NCBI GenBank assembly: GCA_010093705.1
Contig: MU006092.1
Coordinates: 1,384,500-1,448,499, forward strand
DNA: 64,000 bases
Source: Patellaria atrata CBS 101060
Taxonomy: Eukaryota; Ascomycota; Dothideomycetes; Patellariales; Patellariaceae
Direction of reading: 5' to 3'
A model generated the notes under the pieces. That model was not told where the DNA came from, searched no databases, and was given only the letters and a program-made list of their open reading frames with translations. Positions 35,184 through 48,259 of the stretch are shown here, in pieces. The position numbers were made by a program, and so were the translations under genes. Each line of letters opens with the position of its first letter. The first letter of the stretch is position 1.

Positions 35184-38100
35184 ATGGCGGAACATCCCCG
35201 AAGAGCTTCGACCGCTCTACTGACTGCTCCCTCAATAATACCCCCAGCGCCTCCTTTACCTCCGCAGAAAGAGCAGAGGAGAGAGCTCAACCGTTTTACC
35301 AAATTCATAACGCAGCCATTCTCGACGTACAGCTCTAGACCGCCAAGCGCGCAAGCTCATCGCGATAGCAACAGAACGAACCCGCTTTTCACTAGGATTC
35401 CCGGGTAAGCCGTTCATCGCTGATCTAGATCTCCTGACACGCTGTCTGAACTAGAACTGACCCAATAATTCAGCATCAGCTCATCTTCACAAGATGCCAG
35501 TCATAGAACCGGCCTAGAAATTAGTGCCCTCGACCTCAACCAAGAACGTACGCATGCCATACTTGCAGGCCGAGAAATCCTTAAGACGATCAGCATCGAT
35601 GGGACGAATTGCGTTGAACAGACTAATCTACGCTCTGTATTGCGTGACTATGCCTCGCATCATGCAACTGGCACTGGTGGACCAGGAAGATATAGGGAAA
35701 CACTGGATATCCATGATGTGAAATGGTCGCATGGGCAATACAGCACGCATATAGCTACAGCCGGGACAAGTGGTAAAGTCGTACTGTACGATCTAAATCG
35801 CGCAGGCGTTGAGCTCGCTCGACTACATGAACATCATCGTCAAGTGCATAGGTTGGCTTTCAATCCTCACCAGGGATATCTCTTGCTTTCAGCCAGTCAG
35901 GATGCTACCGTCCGCCTATGGGATCTGCGCGACATGCGTAAAGATGTTATGACGCAGGTGACGTGTCCGAGTCGAGAGAAATACATTGGGCAAAATGACG
36001 GGGTTCGTGATCTGCGTTGGTCCCCAACTGATGGAGTCGAATTTGCATTCGGTACCGACAATGGTGTTATCCAGAGATGGGACTTCAGAAACGCAAAAGG
36101 GCCCAAACTCAAGATCAACGCCCATGATAAGATGTGTCATTCCATCGACTGGCATCCAGACGGGAAGCACCTGATTAGTGCGAGCTCGGACAGGACCGTG
36201 AAGGTTTGGGATTTTTCATCCGAAATACGACGTCAGAAACCTGCTTGGACGATCAGAACGCCATATCCCGTCTTTGGAGCACGCTGGCGGCCACCTCACA
36301 TGTCGAAAGAAAGGCAAGAGCATGGACCATGGCAGTGTACTCAAATAGCAACATTCTATGATCGGGAACATCCGACCATTCATATCTGGGATTTTCGAAG
36401 ACCTTTTCTACCCTTTAGGGAGATCACACGCTATAGTACCGCACCCACAGATCTACTGTGGCATTCCCAAGACTTGCTGTGGACTGTTGGTCGTGAAGGG
36501 TATTTTGCTCAGACCGATGTTCATTATGCACCGAAAGTAGTGGATAGGCGCAACCTACAAACATTTGGAGTACCCCCTAATGGAGAAGTGAGTGGCTTTG
36601 CGCAAAAGAGACCGCGACGTCGCGGTTCCCGGCATGACTTTAACTCAGAAAACACATATGCTGATGAGTTTGGAGATAAACTCGACGGAGTTGAGAATAG
36701 CTTGAGCAGAAGCTCTGCAGATGATAGCATTGACGATAGTTTTCTCTCGTCATCTTTTAGGAGGCATCATATTCGAACGGAAAGTAATCGGTCGACAAGG
36801 TCTCTGGGTAGCACTCCACCATCGTATGATGATGCAGGCAAGATCATTAAGCTTGATGAGTCGCTATTAAGTCTAAGAGACGTATTCAAACCCGATCAAA
36901 TCGCGTTCAGAGGTGTCCTACCCGGCTATCTCAATGTACCCGTTTTTACATATCTCGCACAGAAGTATAAGACAGTTTCTTTACCAGACGCAACTAATAT
37001 AGATTCTTTCAAGAACATACATGTAATATTTAATCAGAATGCTGACTATGCCCAGCGAGCAGCGTGCTATCGTCTCGCGGAATCGTGGAGACTCGTCGGC
37101 ATGGTAGTTTCTAACGCTTTGCAGCAAAGAGCTATAGAGCAAAGAAGGCGGAGAATTGAAGAAAAGAGGAGCAGTGAAATCCCGAAAAGCACCTCCGCCT
37201 CGGCATCTAAACCGGAGAGACCACCGGTTACAGCTTTATTAACACCTGCAAAGCGGACCATACAGTCAGCAGATTCCTCCACGACTAATACAGCTCATCT
37301 TGAAAGCACATCCAATCTCCAAACCCCACTTGCTAGACCAGTTACAGTACCTACTACTTCCGTTATTGGATCTCTTCCTGATCCAGACCAGGGTGATAGC
37401 ATAATACTACCCCCGGCAGTCATCGGTACAACGTCCAAGCAGGATGATACAGGGAAGGAGGATCTACGGCCTACACTTCGGCGCCCAAGCTTCAGTAGTC
37501 CTGGATGGTTGAGCTCCTCGCATGATCTTGATGAACACAGGGAAATGGCGAGGAATTATCGTGCACAACCTAGGGCGCCCTTAAACCTTGAACCCAGAGC
37601 CGGGATGTCCTCAAGCCCTAGCATTGGCATACCACCAACCCTCAACCGCCACGATTCTAATGAGAGTTTCACCATGTTCTCTGCGTCCACCGATTCTCAA
37701 AAAGCCATGTCACTTGTAACAGTGTCGTTCGCAAGTGGCAGAACTACTTCTCATGGTAGCATGGAAACTGTCCCTGAGGTATGGGATCAGGGGACGGCAT
37801 CCCACTCCCATGAAACCTCACCTACCCCTTCTCCATTAGAGAAATACCCTGACAGCGTCCAAGCCGAAGGATATAGAAATGGTCAACACAATCACCACAA
37901 CAGTGCTACCAGCATGAAATCAACTATCGAAAGCATTCGCTCCGAAGCTAAGGGTCGAAGGAGGTCCTCGCTTGCATTCTCTGTCGGGAGCAACGGACAA
38001 CTTGCCGTTGGGTCGATCGAGCGTCAGGAGAAAGTCAACCAGCAGTTAGACACTGTTCGGAGGGACAATCTGTTATTACGTAATGATAGCTCTGAATCCG

Positions 38101-39389
38101 AGTATTTTATCAGCATTAAAGGGAGTCTAGACCCTTCACCAAGCTATAACGAAGCAATGGAAGCTAGCGGAACGATAGTTCCAGAAGGCTACGCGGAAAA
38201 CAGATCACCTCAAGTCGATCATACCTCCTTGGAGCATCAAACCACTGCTACACCTGTTATACAGCTCGAAGCAGATAAGAGCGTTAAGGAAGAATCGTTC
38301 GTTTTATCTGATTACCTCTCTACAAGTAGCACAGTTGATACTGAACAGTCCAGTCCATTTACAGTGATAGCAATGCTCGAACAACTACTGGATTTTCACA
38401 CCGGGGCTCTCACTGACGCTCAAACACCCTCACTTCTAATCCTACTGCTGTCACCTCTTCTTCCACAAACCCATTCTCTCTCTTCAATAGACAAAGAGAC
38501 TATTCTCAATTCATATTCTGAGTATCTTCCCTCCCTTGGCTTCTCATTTGAACAGACAAGGATCACTGTCGCCAATCACCTTACGCACCTTATATCCACA
38601 GGAATCAACCCCTTGCAAGCAGAGTCAATTCTATCTACATACCATTCTCAACTAACAACTCTCTCCTTATATGTTGCAGCAACATACCTCCGACGTCTCT
38701 GCTACCCCTGTTACCCCGCCGTCTATGAACAAGCAATCAAAGAGACGCAAGTCGGCATCCTTTGCAAACAATGCAAGAACCCAATCAATAACGCTACTGA
38801 CAAGATGATCTGCGAAACGTGCAAGGGACGTCAAGCTCCCTGTCCTGTCTGCTGGTCCCGAGACTCTCCCTTTGAAAGCTTGGCAAGTAAGAAGAAAGCC
38901 GCGAAAGCTCGATCCCGCCGCCAGAGCCGTACGAACAGTGCGATGCGCAACTCTGGGATACTGAAGCCTTATTCCTCGCATCAAAATATTCTGCTCAATG
39001 GCGCAGCCCCGTCTGGTACACTGGACAAGTATACTGCAGAGATTGCACCAGTGGAAGCGGCTATCCTATCCCCTCCGCCTATGTTATGGTCCTGGTGTCC
39101 GATTTGCGGTCATGGCGGCCATGCCAATTGTCTCGCAACCTGGTTCGCGGACCCTTCATTTTCGAGCGGTGGTTGTCCCACGGAGGGGTGTATGTGTGAT
39201 TGCGTCAGAGGGCCAAGGAGGGATGAGAGGTTGAAGAGGTTAGAGAAGAAGAACGCGGAGAAAGAGAAACCCAGGGTAAGGGGTGATGAATGGAGGGTTA
39301 ATGAGAGCAAGGCGGTGGCCGGGGCTAGAGGGGTTCTGGGCGTTCCGGAGGTGAAGAGGGTCCGGGTCGTCGAACCTGGAATAGGATAG
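35184..39389 (+). CDS. RTC1: Rtc1/Sea2 (WDR24 ortholog), SEA complex subunit
   Basis: Exons 35184-35404 and 35474-39389 (69-nt intron) give 1378 residues. The first exon supplies MAEHPRRASTALLTAPSIIP; the splice joins FTRIPG to ISSSSQDASHRTGLEISALD. A WD40 propeller covers about 155-430 (SASQDATVRLWDLRDM, SASSDRTVKVWDFSSE). It is followed by a long Ser/Thr-rich disordered region and a helical segment near 1050-1160. A C-terminal RING-like zinc module lies at about 1171-1318 (CKQCKNPI, CETCKGRQAPCPVCW, WCPICGHGGHANCLATWF, CPTEGCMC). This architecture is that of yeast Rtc1/Sea2 and animal WDR24, in the vacuole/lysosome-bound SEACAT/GATOR2 complex that controls TORC1 in response to amino acids. 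The telomere name comes from yeast genetics. The full-length family architecture is present with no breaks. Confidence 0.95.
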
Positions 39390-40742
39390 GGTGTATATAT
39401 TGGGCGTTTTAGGGTTTGTATGCAAAATTCCGCTCCTCACAAGGGACCGGACTCTATGTACCATACGCTTATTGTATTATAGATGACTGGGCTACACTTG
39501 GTAATTGTGTATTGCTGGGGAACCGAATGTACTGTATACTCTTTTTTGTGATTGATGCTCTACGGCCATCTTCCGTACCCTTAATACTCTGGTCAATATG
39601 TGCAGATGTCCTCCCTGTACGGTACCACCAGATAAGGGTGATACACCAAGTCTCCAATAAGACATGCGGTCTTATCTATACAATAAAGATATAGTACGTC
39701 CCCTTTCGGAACAAACAGTTATGGATTGCTAAGGTCTAATCTTTAGATATACTGCTACCAGCGATCAATAGCACCTGTAAGCTATGGGGACGCTGTACGG
39801 TAAGGGTCACTTTGCTGTATTCTCTGTATTGTATAGTAGCGCAGGCGAAAATAATAAGGCTGAAGTAGGACATCAAACATTCTAGCTCGTTGACAGATTT
39901 TTTCTTTTCACGTCGAAGTCAATTTTCGATTTGATCCTGAACGGCTCAATACACTACAATGAAAGCACATCGTTCATATAATTCTCATAAATTATATCCA
40001 ATGCAGTCCATCGCCAGTAGAAGAATTACGATAGACATGGTTTGTTATACGGAGGGATGGCGCGGCGGAAAGAGAAACCCTTGTGTGTCTACTGGTGCAG
40101 AGCAACAATAGGGGGTAACAAGCCGTCAGGGTAACAGATTCCCGTGAACACCTCTAAGTCTCTTCCGGAGCTACTACGGCAAGCTTTCCATTGTGAATCT
40201 TCAGTATATGTCGTCTGTTGATCTTGTGACGCGTTCATTTCATGCTTGGCGTCAACAGCCCGTTTGCAAGATTTATTTCCGCTCGAGCAACATTTTCCTT
40301 CTTCCTCACTCTCACATCACTTCTCTCTTCACATCGAAGATCTCTATCAAAGGTATATACAAGTGACCTCTTGCAATATCATCAACCCTATCAGATACTT
40401 GAATCACCTTTACACTACACGCGTCTACTACTCACAAAAAGAAGTTGAATGCCTAGTTGCGTACAAAATCGCCTTGTTGACATCTCTTGCAGCTGGTAGA
40501 CCGGCCTGATTCTTCTCAAAGAACAAGCCTAAAATGGTCCACCACCTCGATAAGTCAGTGCATCGTCTTCAACAAGCAACCGGGTTACCGTTGCTCGGAG
40601 TACACCAAAAGTCTCCCATATGGAGTACCACCACATTTCGAACAACACGCACTTGAATCCAACGCGCCGTACTAAAACAGTCCGACTTTCAGACATAGTT
40701 CACGTCGTACTCTTCACCTACACCACCCCTACCACCACCACG
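39390..40742. other. Intergenic region
   Basis: 1.35 kb of AT-rich DNA between RTC1 and the coiled-coil gene. No gene is supported; the last 120 bp are CA-rich and may be 5-prime UTR. Confidence 0.5.
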
Positions 40743-41528
40743 ATGCCGAAAGAAGCGGCATCCCGTAGATACCGCTTGGAGCGTCTTGGCCGTACGATAG
40801 ATGCTCTTGCAGAATCAGCTAGATTTGGCGCATCGGCGCATCCGGCCGACATCCAGAACCGCAGTACGCTCCTCACGATCTCGGAATCCGTGGAGTCACA
40901 AGCAAAGGAGATATGTGAGTTACGCTCGAACATTCCCAAAGGCCTAGTCTAACCTGTGTACAGATGCCGATCTCCTTCGTTACGAGACAAAGGCAGCCCA
41001 CGCCCAATCCGGGTGTGCAGTGTGGGAATCAGCTCTTATGGAGCACGAGGCGGAGCTGACCCGCCGCAAAGCAAAGCTCGCTCGCGAGGAGACGAGACTC
41101 AATAAGTACCATGCCCGCCTCGCGCAAATGGGGGCGGAGCTCCACCGCCGCGAGTTCGATGTCGCTCGCCGGGAAGTAGATTTTGAGCGTTCGAAGGCGA
41201 TCGCTCGTGCCAGTATGGCACATCCTGGTATGGATATCTATAATTCCCTTCCTCTGTGACGAATATCAGGCTGACTCTATTGGCGTGTACAGTACAAGCT
41301 CCATCGGTGGCAGATTCGGAAGACAAGAGCTCAAAGTACGAGCGTCTGAAGACCCGTGTGTGGGCTGGTGTGCCTGCTCCCTCCCCTCCAGAATCATTCA
41401 CCGAGCGTACGCTCCCGGGTTGGCGTCCCGGTGCCCCGAAAGCCCGTAAACGTCATACCTACGAAACTTACCGCTACACCACGGAGCCAGAACGCCCAAA
41501 ACGCCGTCACAGGAGTGACAGAGATTAA
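40743..41528 (+). CDS. Orphan coiled-coil, Arg/Glu-rich protein
   Basis: Exons 40743-40914, 40964-41227 and 41293-41528 give 223 residues. The two introns (49 and 65 nt) have GTGAGT or GTATGG donors and TACAG acceptors, and each junction keeps the frame, which makes a real gene likely. The N-terminus is MPKEAASRRYRLERLGRTID. The middle (about 70-145) is a continuous charged heptad-like helix with EAELTRRKAKLAREETRLNK. The C-terminus is Pro-rich then strongly basic (PERPKRRHRSDRD), resembling a nuclear localisation signal. I recognise no domain. It is a GC-rich island between AT-rich deserts, probably lineage-restricted. The start is the first ATG with a good context (ACCACGATG); the open frame extends upstream to another ATG at 40620. 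Confidence 0.7.
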
Positions 41529-42260
41529 AGCAGACAGAGGAGAGGCAGGATCATTGCTAGGACCCCTGTAACAGTATTGTACATATAGAGATGCGGTTCT
41601 AGATCTATCATACAAATTTTGCCATACAGATTTGGCTCATTCGATCAATACGTTCACCAGTCGTCCTTTCCTGCAAGAACTGACCTCCTATACAACTATA
41701 TAACACCGACTGAGTAAGCTTAGTAAGCAGCCCCTTTTCCGAACTTTTATACCTGTGCCCCCTGTGACAAAGGGATATGATATGACCTGGTCATGCCCCC
41801 GATCCATCGCTCTATGGGTCATTCCACCAATCGAACTCCTCTCTTGGGGTATACAATCTCCTTACTTCCTGTTTCTTTCTCTTCAAAAATTGGTCGACGA
41901 GGTTATTTGGAAGCTGGAGTTCACTCGAGGTTCATTGCTGGCGGATAAGGAACATTCAACGATACGAACTATTTGCGTGACATAGATAATAATCATTATT
42001 GTGGGAGTGATTTTGGCCTACAGATATCTCATCGTGCTGTGGAGAGACTAAATGAAGCAGTGTTGAGACAATTGAAGGGTTACATGATGTTCAGCACTGG
42101 TTCACGGTGATGGTGTTTAACAGCAAGCGATCCACTACCGTGTTTTCTTATTGTTCAAAGTGACGTCTTTGGGGTATGTCTTTTGATTGTCCGCGTGAAG
42201 AATTATGCAGACGGTAGGAACAAATGATCTCATGGTCACCGGCTTTAGCAATGTCTCTCT
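41529..42260. other. Intergenic region left of the module array
   Basis: AT-rich DNA with no supported gene. Confidence 0.5.
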
Positions 42261-42815
42261 CTTGTTTTGGGTATAAAGCTCTCTTCTCCTCTTCTACTTT
42301 CTTCTTATTTTAGAACCAGTCGTAATTTTAGGGAATTTCAGCTATAAAATTCAACATTTTGGAGAAACAGAGGCGAAGCACTTATACTATTTGAGCCGTT
42401 GTGGAAGAGAAATGTCAATACCATGGTTTTGAAACTGGTCGGAACTCGAACGAATCTCGTCGGATTGTTCTCATCGGTTGGGGGAAGTGGTAATGATATG
42501 CAGCTCCCAAACATACTGATGAAATTCAGCAACCATAGTCGATTGTTACTATGGAACTCCCCATAATTTACACTTGATAGCTGCCTATGACTTTCTCGCA
42601 TTATTCCACTGTCTGACTTTTTACTTGACCAGTTCTTAGCATCTATATTTGGGTATATAAACCTTTACGGCTCTTCTCTTTCTTTCATTCTTTAGTTCTG
42701 CAACAACTTCAAGACTCAGGCGGAAATGGAACTTCGAATGGAAATTGAGAGGAAGAGGACGGGCTCTGGATTTCTTCAGCGCGGCGTTGGAAGGACCAAC
42801 AATCATCACCTATTG

Positions 42816-42988
42816 TGTCATGACTCAACCTCAGACGAAAACTGAAAGGTATATTGCTAAATGTACACGAAGCTTAAACTTAAGGAGAGATAGTATTGAG
42901 ACAGCATATGCTGTTCTACTAAAGTACAGTATGACTAAGCCGCTGGATCATCCAAGGCACTTATACCTATCGAGTCTAATCCGCGACA
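42816..42988 (+). mobile_element. MITE copy A (173 bp)
   Basis: It begins TGTCATGACTCAACC and ends CCGCGACA. The interior contains the perfect palindrome ACAGCATATGCTGT and matches copies B and C along its length. Flanking target duplication is no longer clear. No coding capacity, so it depends on an unseen transposase. Confidence 0.85.
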
Positions 42989-43410
42989 TATTGGGGGTTC
43001 GGACTGGAACTTTGAGTTGAATGAACCTCTTATTCGGCTCACCTTTGTTTGATAAGCAGTGATTATGCGGTGTATCTCCACACAAAACTGACGATATTCA
43101 GCATAAACAATGTATTACCATTATATCACTCTCCCTATTTGCCCATGACGTTAGTCTTAAGTTTGTCGTTAGATTGTGTCGTAGCTGACTCTCAACATGC
43201 CGATTCTCGGACTCAAGGGTCTCCTTTAGATATATAATCTCTCCTCTTCCTCTCTATCTTTCCTACTTTCTTAGTTCTACAATAATTTCGAGAGAAGGGT
43301 ATCTTAGGATAGTATCAAAGATTGGGTGGAGGAATCTCTATAGTAGAATGTATTGGGCTCGTTGAGCTTAATGGCGAAAAGGATTGTGGTGTGTGAGGAG
43401 AGTCAACAAC

Positions 43411-43583
43411 TGTCACGGGTTAGACCCGAAAGGTATAAGTGCCTTGGATGATCCAGCGGCTTAGTCATACTGTACCTTAGCAGAACAGCATATGCTGTCT
43501 CAACACTTTCTTTCCTTAAGTTTAAGCTTCATGTACATGTAGCAATATACCTTGCAGCTTCCATCTGAGGTTGAGCCTTGACA
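43411..43583 (-). mobile_element. MITE copy B (173 bp, inverted)
   Basis: The same element in opposite orientation, TGTCACGGGTTAGACC to GCCTTGACA. It has the same length as copy A and carries the ACAGCATATGCTGT palindrome. Flanking 5-mers ACAAC and ATAAC differ by one base and may be the target duplication. Confidence 0.88.
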
Positions 43584-46500
43584 ATAACAAGATATCTGGA
43601 ACTTATTTGGAAGTTGGGGCCGGAAGTGGGAGATGAAAGATCAAAGAGTCTTGCTGGGTAGTTCTAACCTGCTTGAGACGATATGATATTGATGTTGTGC
43701 AGCTACAGGCTACAGCGGTGATGTTCTGCAGGAATGGCTTGATCTCCAATCAACCATGATGCCATAAACACTACATCAAAAATGATGGGAGTTATTCCTA
43801 ACTTACAGTCAACCCCTGACGTAGAAATTATGATCTAATCACACGATACATCAATCAGCCTGCGGAATTTTCAACATTTGGTTAATGACTCCCAGTGTGG
43901 GTATATAGTTGTCTCCCTTCCCCTGTTTTTCCATTCTCTTGGAACCCACAATCAGATCTCAGCTTAACCTGAACATGCTGAGCTGAGCATAGAGCAGCGA
44001 ATAGACTTATTTGGGGGAACCTAACAAAATCTCCAGGAGATTGTCTCGGAACGACCAGCTCTCAATTAGATATGCCTCGAGAAGAACAGCCCATTATTTC
44101 TTTTGCAAGCGGGCTGGTTGCGTAGCTAGTGGTGACGGATAGAGAATAATGAACCGCAGTCTCAATCAGCCTTAAAGAGGAATAGTAACAATAATGTTTC
44201 ACTAACATCTCATCTAATATGACTTAAGAGAAAGGTAAGATTATAAGAACCCCTGTCTCAGACGAACACTTGGCATACGCCTCACTGGCATCATCGTCTC
44301 ATTCTTATGTATGCCAGGACAGCTGACCCCTTACTTTACAAGTTTTTGAAGGATGACTCCCCTTCTTGATATTTCAACCTCTTTTCCTTTTCTCTTTTAA
44401 ATCTATATTCATATTCTGAGACTAGGCTGGCTGAATTCCGCGATGGAACCGCATTCTTGGAAGAAGAGAACAAGTCGAATACTTACTGTATCCGACAGAT
44501 GAGTTCCCGATTGGGTATTGAGAGGAGAAAACTGATATTGTTTTCTCCTAACCGGCAGTTGGAAGCTTAGCATGGTTATTGTGTAGTTGACGCTGGTGGA
44601 TGGAGGTGACGGTGACGAGCAGCCTCAGTTAATCTCGAAGGAGAACGGCAGGAGTAGTCCTGTTGTGATTTCGTCAAATATCACGTCAAAGTATTTATCG
44701 TCTTAGTGTCCCTGGTGACATACCCTACTGCCAAAGATAATACTTGCGACCTGCTAACCTCTGAACTTATGCTGTTTAGGCCTCTGCACAGCTCTTGTAG
44801 GTATACAAGCCACTAAACATCTTCTCTCTTACTTTTATTTCTTTCACTTTCCAAGCGTATGGAATGGAGTCCTTCGCATGGCGATATTTGGTGTGATCGA
44901 GAGAGAACGTCTCATCAATGAAACGCAAAGAAAAGAAATTGGGAGTGCGCCTGAAGAGAAATCTACTCTCAATTTTGGCTGGATTCTAAGCACGTGGGCT
45001 TATTATCTCGGTACACACTTAGTAACGGGGAGAAGCGGGGAGAACCAGTAATGATATCCAAGCTTACCATTTGCTAATGAAATCCAGCAGGAAGAGATAC
45101 TCTCACCATAGACTATTGAAGCTCAAGGGAGCGTTAATGTATTGTCTTGGTTCCAAAGCATGACATACTGTACACAATGTACTCAGATGTTTCATGACTT
45201 GTGCGTATGTTTGTAGCTCCTAATTCTCACCTACTGGTTTTCGGCAACTCACCTCTTTCTGTAGGTATATAAACATTCTCCTTTCTCTACGTCTTCTTCC
45301 TTAGGTTCTACAATCTCATGAGAGAATGTGCGACCACACCGTCATTTGGGAGAGATATAGACAGGTGAACGATATTGGTTATGTTTGCTCCTCGGGCATG
45401 ATGGAAACAACATCCTCTCCCCTTTTCAGACCGAAAATGCTCCAGGGTCAGGATTTGGCTACGGTAATAATGAGGAATACAACGGCGTGGTGATAATCCT
45501 CATAATCGAAGCCCCATTGCTCTTTACTGAGAGTTATAGCAAAGCCGAAAAGTTATAACTTCTCTCCTCATCGATGCTGGGATACATAATACTTACCACT
45601 CACTTACGCGTATAGCAGATGACCTTCTATCTTACAACCTCGGTTCTTCCTTGTCTCCTTTATGTATATAAGGCTACAAATTTACTTCACCTTTCCACTT
45701 TAAAGAATTCCTCAACATCTCCGGGAGAGCTTAAGTTTGGAATCGGGATCAAAACTATCATAGAGAGGGAAGTAGGATTTACCGCTCAGTCATTTAGCAT
45801 TCCGCACTAAGTGGTTCCTTGATGCTCTTAAGGAGACATGAGTCAAACCTAGATGTTGATTCCTTTCAGACTAACGTACCATTGCTGGATTCCGTGTCCA
45901 AGAGCGCACACTTATACATAAAAAGGATTATAATGATTGATCATGTTGTGCGAGTTTTATGGTAAAGAAAAGAACCAGCAGTAAGATCTTCAGCACAGTC
46001 AGGGGTTCCAATAGAGGAGGTAATGACATCCACATTTTCCAAATAACGGTTCCTGCTAATGAAAGGATGGAGAAGGAAAGTTGCGCAGTAACGCGCTGAT
46101 TGCGCTTGGGTGGGAGAGGAATTGTTGCAATAAACCGTTCATTGCTTTTGGGCGGGCTTCAGATGAACCTAACTGTTCCATGGTCAGTCGAAGAGAGTAA
46201 GGGGATCTTAAAGCATATAAAGGGGTAATGATGTCGAGTTTCAGTTTAGAAGGATGAAGATGGTAATCATCATCCACTCGAGATTCGAGGATATAATACG
46301 GAAAAATGAAAAAGATAAGTGGCGTGGGAATTATAGAACAATCTCCTAAGAGTATAGTTTTATGAAGTATGTCTATGTGTGTGGAGTAAGATTCAATGGA
46401 GCTCGTAGTTTCATCTGCTTTCTCATGCACAATAACATGTGTAGTTCTAGCAATCACACCCTTAATTTGACAAGTCTACCTCTTGACACCTCCCCTCTCG

Positions 46501-47951
46501 AATTTATATAACCTTTCTTCCTCTACCATTCTTCACTCTTTCACTATAATCAACGAGATCTTTTCCGTGGAATATATCCTTTATTGAATAATTGGGTCGG
46601 TAGACAGGAAGGCCGGTACTACTTACCTGCTGAATTCAACTATCAAAACATTCTTTTCCTCGGACCGTTGTGAATGAAAGATGAAACATAGAAACGTTAG
46701 GTCAGTGGTACCGGTGATAATGGTCAATTTTGATTGAGAAAGTTGAAGTTTGGTAGTAAGAATGTCTCTGCCGGGCCATTATCAGTTTAAGAACTAGAGA
46801 TAAGTTACAATCTGGATCAAACATGTGTCTAAGATATGATACTCCGTAGTTCGTATAGGTTGCAGTTTTTCTCTTGACATCTCGCGTGGGCTAGAAGTAT
46901 GACGTAAAGTTGATAGGTATCGAGGGATCACGCTTCGGGACTCCGGTGATCGGTCATCCTCCCTCATTTTCAAAAAAATTTATCCCATTTTTGCCCACTT
47001 GTCTCCACCCTATCCACATATTATACAGATTGGATACTCTCCTGGAGGTGGGATAGGACTGTCATTGCCTGGAAGAGTAAAGGAAGCAACATGGGCCCTG
47101 AATATTGACTTCTAGGGAGGGTTGGCCGCTTCAAAGTCCTGACCCCAATCATTTCTATCTTTGCCGCAGGAGCAGGATCTGGCATTGGGTGGGGCCTGCC
47201 ACTAAATGATAAAATCAATCATAGACTGATAAGGGATATGATGGCGTATAGCTCCATTTGGTGATGCTATAATTCAGCAAAAACATATTCAGGCCGAAGA
47301 GGAATCAAAGACGAGTTCAGAGCCACAGTTTAACCACACATTGGATATGATTATTAAAGCATATCACGCTCCCCTGCTTCTAGTTCCGAGCTATAAGCAT
47401 GACTCAGAATGTTCTATTGTCATAGTACATTTATACTGCAATACTGATCATCTGCACGTTCACCCCTGATTATATAAGACTCACCTTTCTCTTCTGATTT
47501 GATTTCTTATCTTTAACAACGACCTTATTCAAGAAACACCAGTGAGAAAACGTAAGGAAGCACTGGCGTGTTTCTAGGGTCGAGAAGTGTCTGCAGCTCC
47601 CATAGTGAACTCTTTTCATTGCGTGGCCATAAGTCATGATAAGTAGAATTAATTCACAAGCTCCAAGGTAGGTAATCGTTTATCACGACACAAGTCATCA
47701 TCATGCAGTGCCCTTAAAGATCCTTACGTTCAGATGGTAATATCAATCACTATTCTTTCCCCAAACCGATTCACTTCCTGAACCCCGTAATTCTGGATGT
47801 TCTGGAACGCTAAGTAGGCCCCTTATCAAGATACTAACACAATTCTATACCTGGATGTGAGGTTTTTTCCAACTAAAAATGCCACAACAATTTTCTCTGG
47901 TAGGCTTTTGCATTCACCTCCCTCCCTTGGCGCGGGCCGCAAGAGCACAGC

Positions 47952-48188
47952 TGTCAAGGCTCAACCTCAGATGGAAGCTGAAAGGTATATTGCTACATAT
48001 ACATGAAGCTTAAACTTGAGGAAAGAAAGTAAAAGAGAGTGTCAGAACAGCGTGAGCTGTTCTATTAAAGTACAACATGACTAATAAATGAAAGTACCAG
48101 AACAGCGTGAGCTGTTCTATTAAAGTATATCATGGCTAAGGCGCTGGATAATTCAAGGCACTTATACCTATGGGTCTAGCCCGTGACA
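47952..48188 (+). mobile_element. MITE copy C (237 bp) with internal duplication
   Basis: Ends are TGTCAAGGCTCAACC and CCCGTGACA, flanked by a perfect 5-bp direct repeat ACAGC (47947-47951 and 48189-48193). The extra 64 bp relative to A and B come from a tandem duplication of the central part, so the hairpin AGAACAGC-GTGA-GCTGTTCT occurs twice. The 5-bp target duplication with TGTCA-type ends suggests a DNA transposon origin; the superfamily is uncertain. Confidence 0.9.
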
Positions 48189-48259
48189 ACAGCAACTAAA
48201 TAGTCCATCACCATGAAACAATATTCAATCCTGACCCTGGAGCTTGTTGAAAAGTGGAG

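Larger units (their letters stand above)
42261..47540 (+). repeat. Tandem array of diverged TATA/pyrimidine modules, forward half
   Basis: A TATA-like word followed by 30-45 nt of CT-rich DNA and then a CAA- or CA-type word recurs at 42271, 42653, 43231, 43901, about 44369 (weak), 44801, 45265, 45664, 46504 and 47471. Spacing is 382, 578, 670, 468, 432, 464, 399, 840 and 967 bp. Subtracting the 173-bp MITE from the second and third gaps gives 405 and 497, and the last two are near doubles, so the unit is about 400-500 bp. A second shared box, resembling CTGATGAAATTCAGCA, lies upstream of the TATA word at 42517, 43088, 45075 and 47262. No ORF above about 130 codons occurs. Copies are too diverged to align by eye along their whole length. 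Confidence 0.55.

Noticed and set aside
15899-39389. Functional telomere cluster (MTC1 and RTC1 in one window)
   Set aside because: Both names come from yeast genetic screens; the proteins act in vesicle traffic and TORC1 control, and they are 18 kb apart.
46056-46457. 133-codon minus-strand ORF in the module array
   Set aside because: No coding-like composition, no splice context and no family resemblance; it overlaps the repeated modules.
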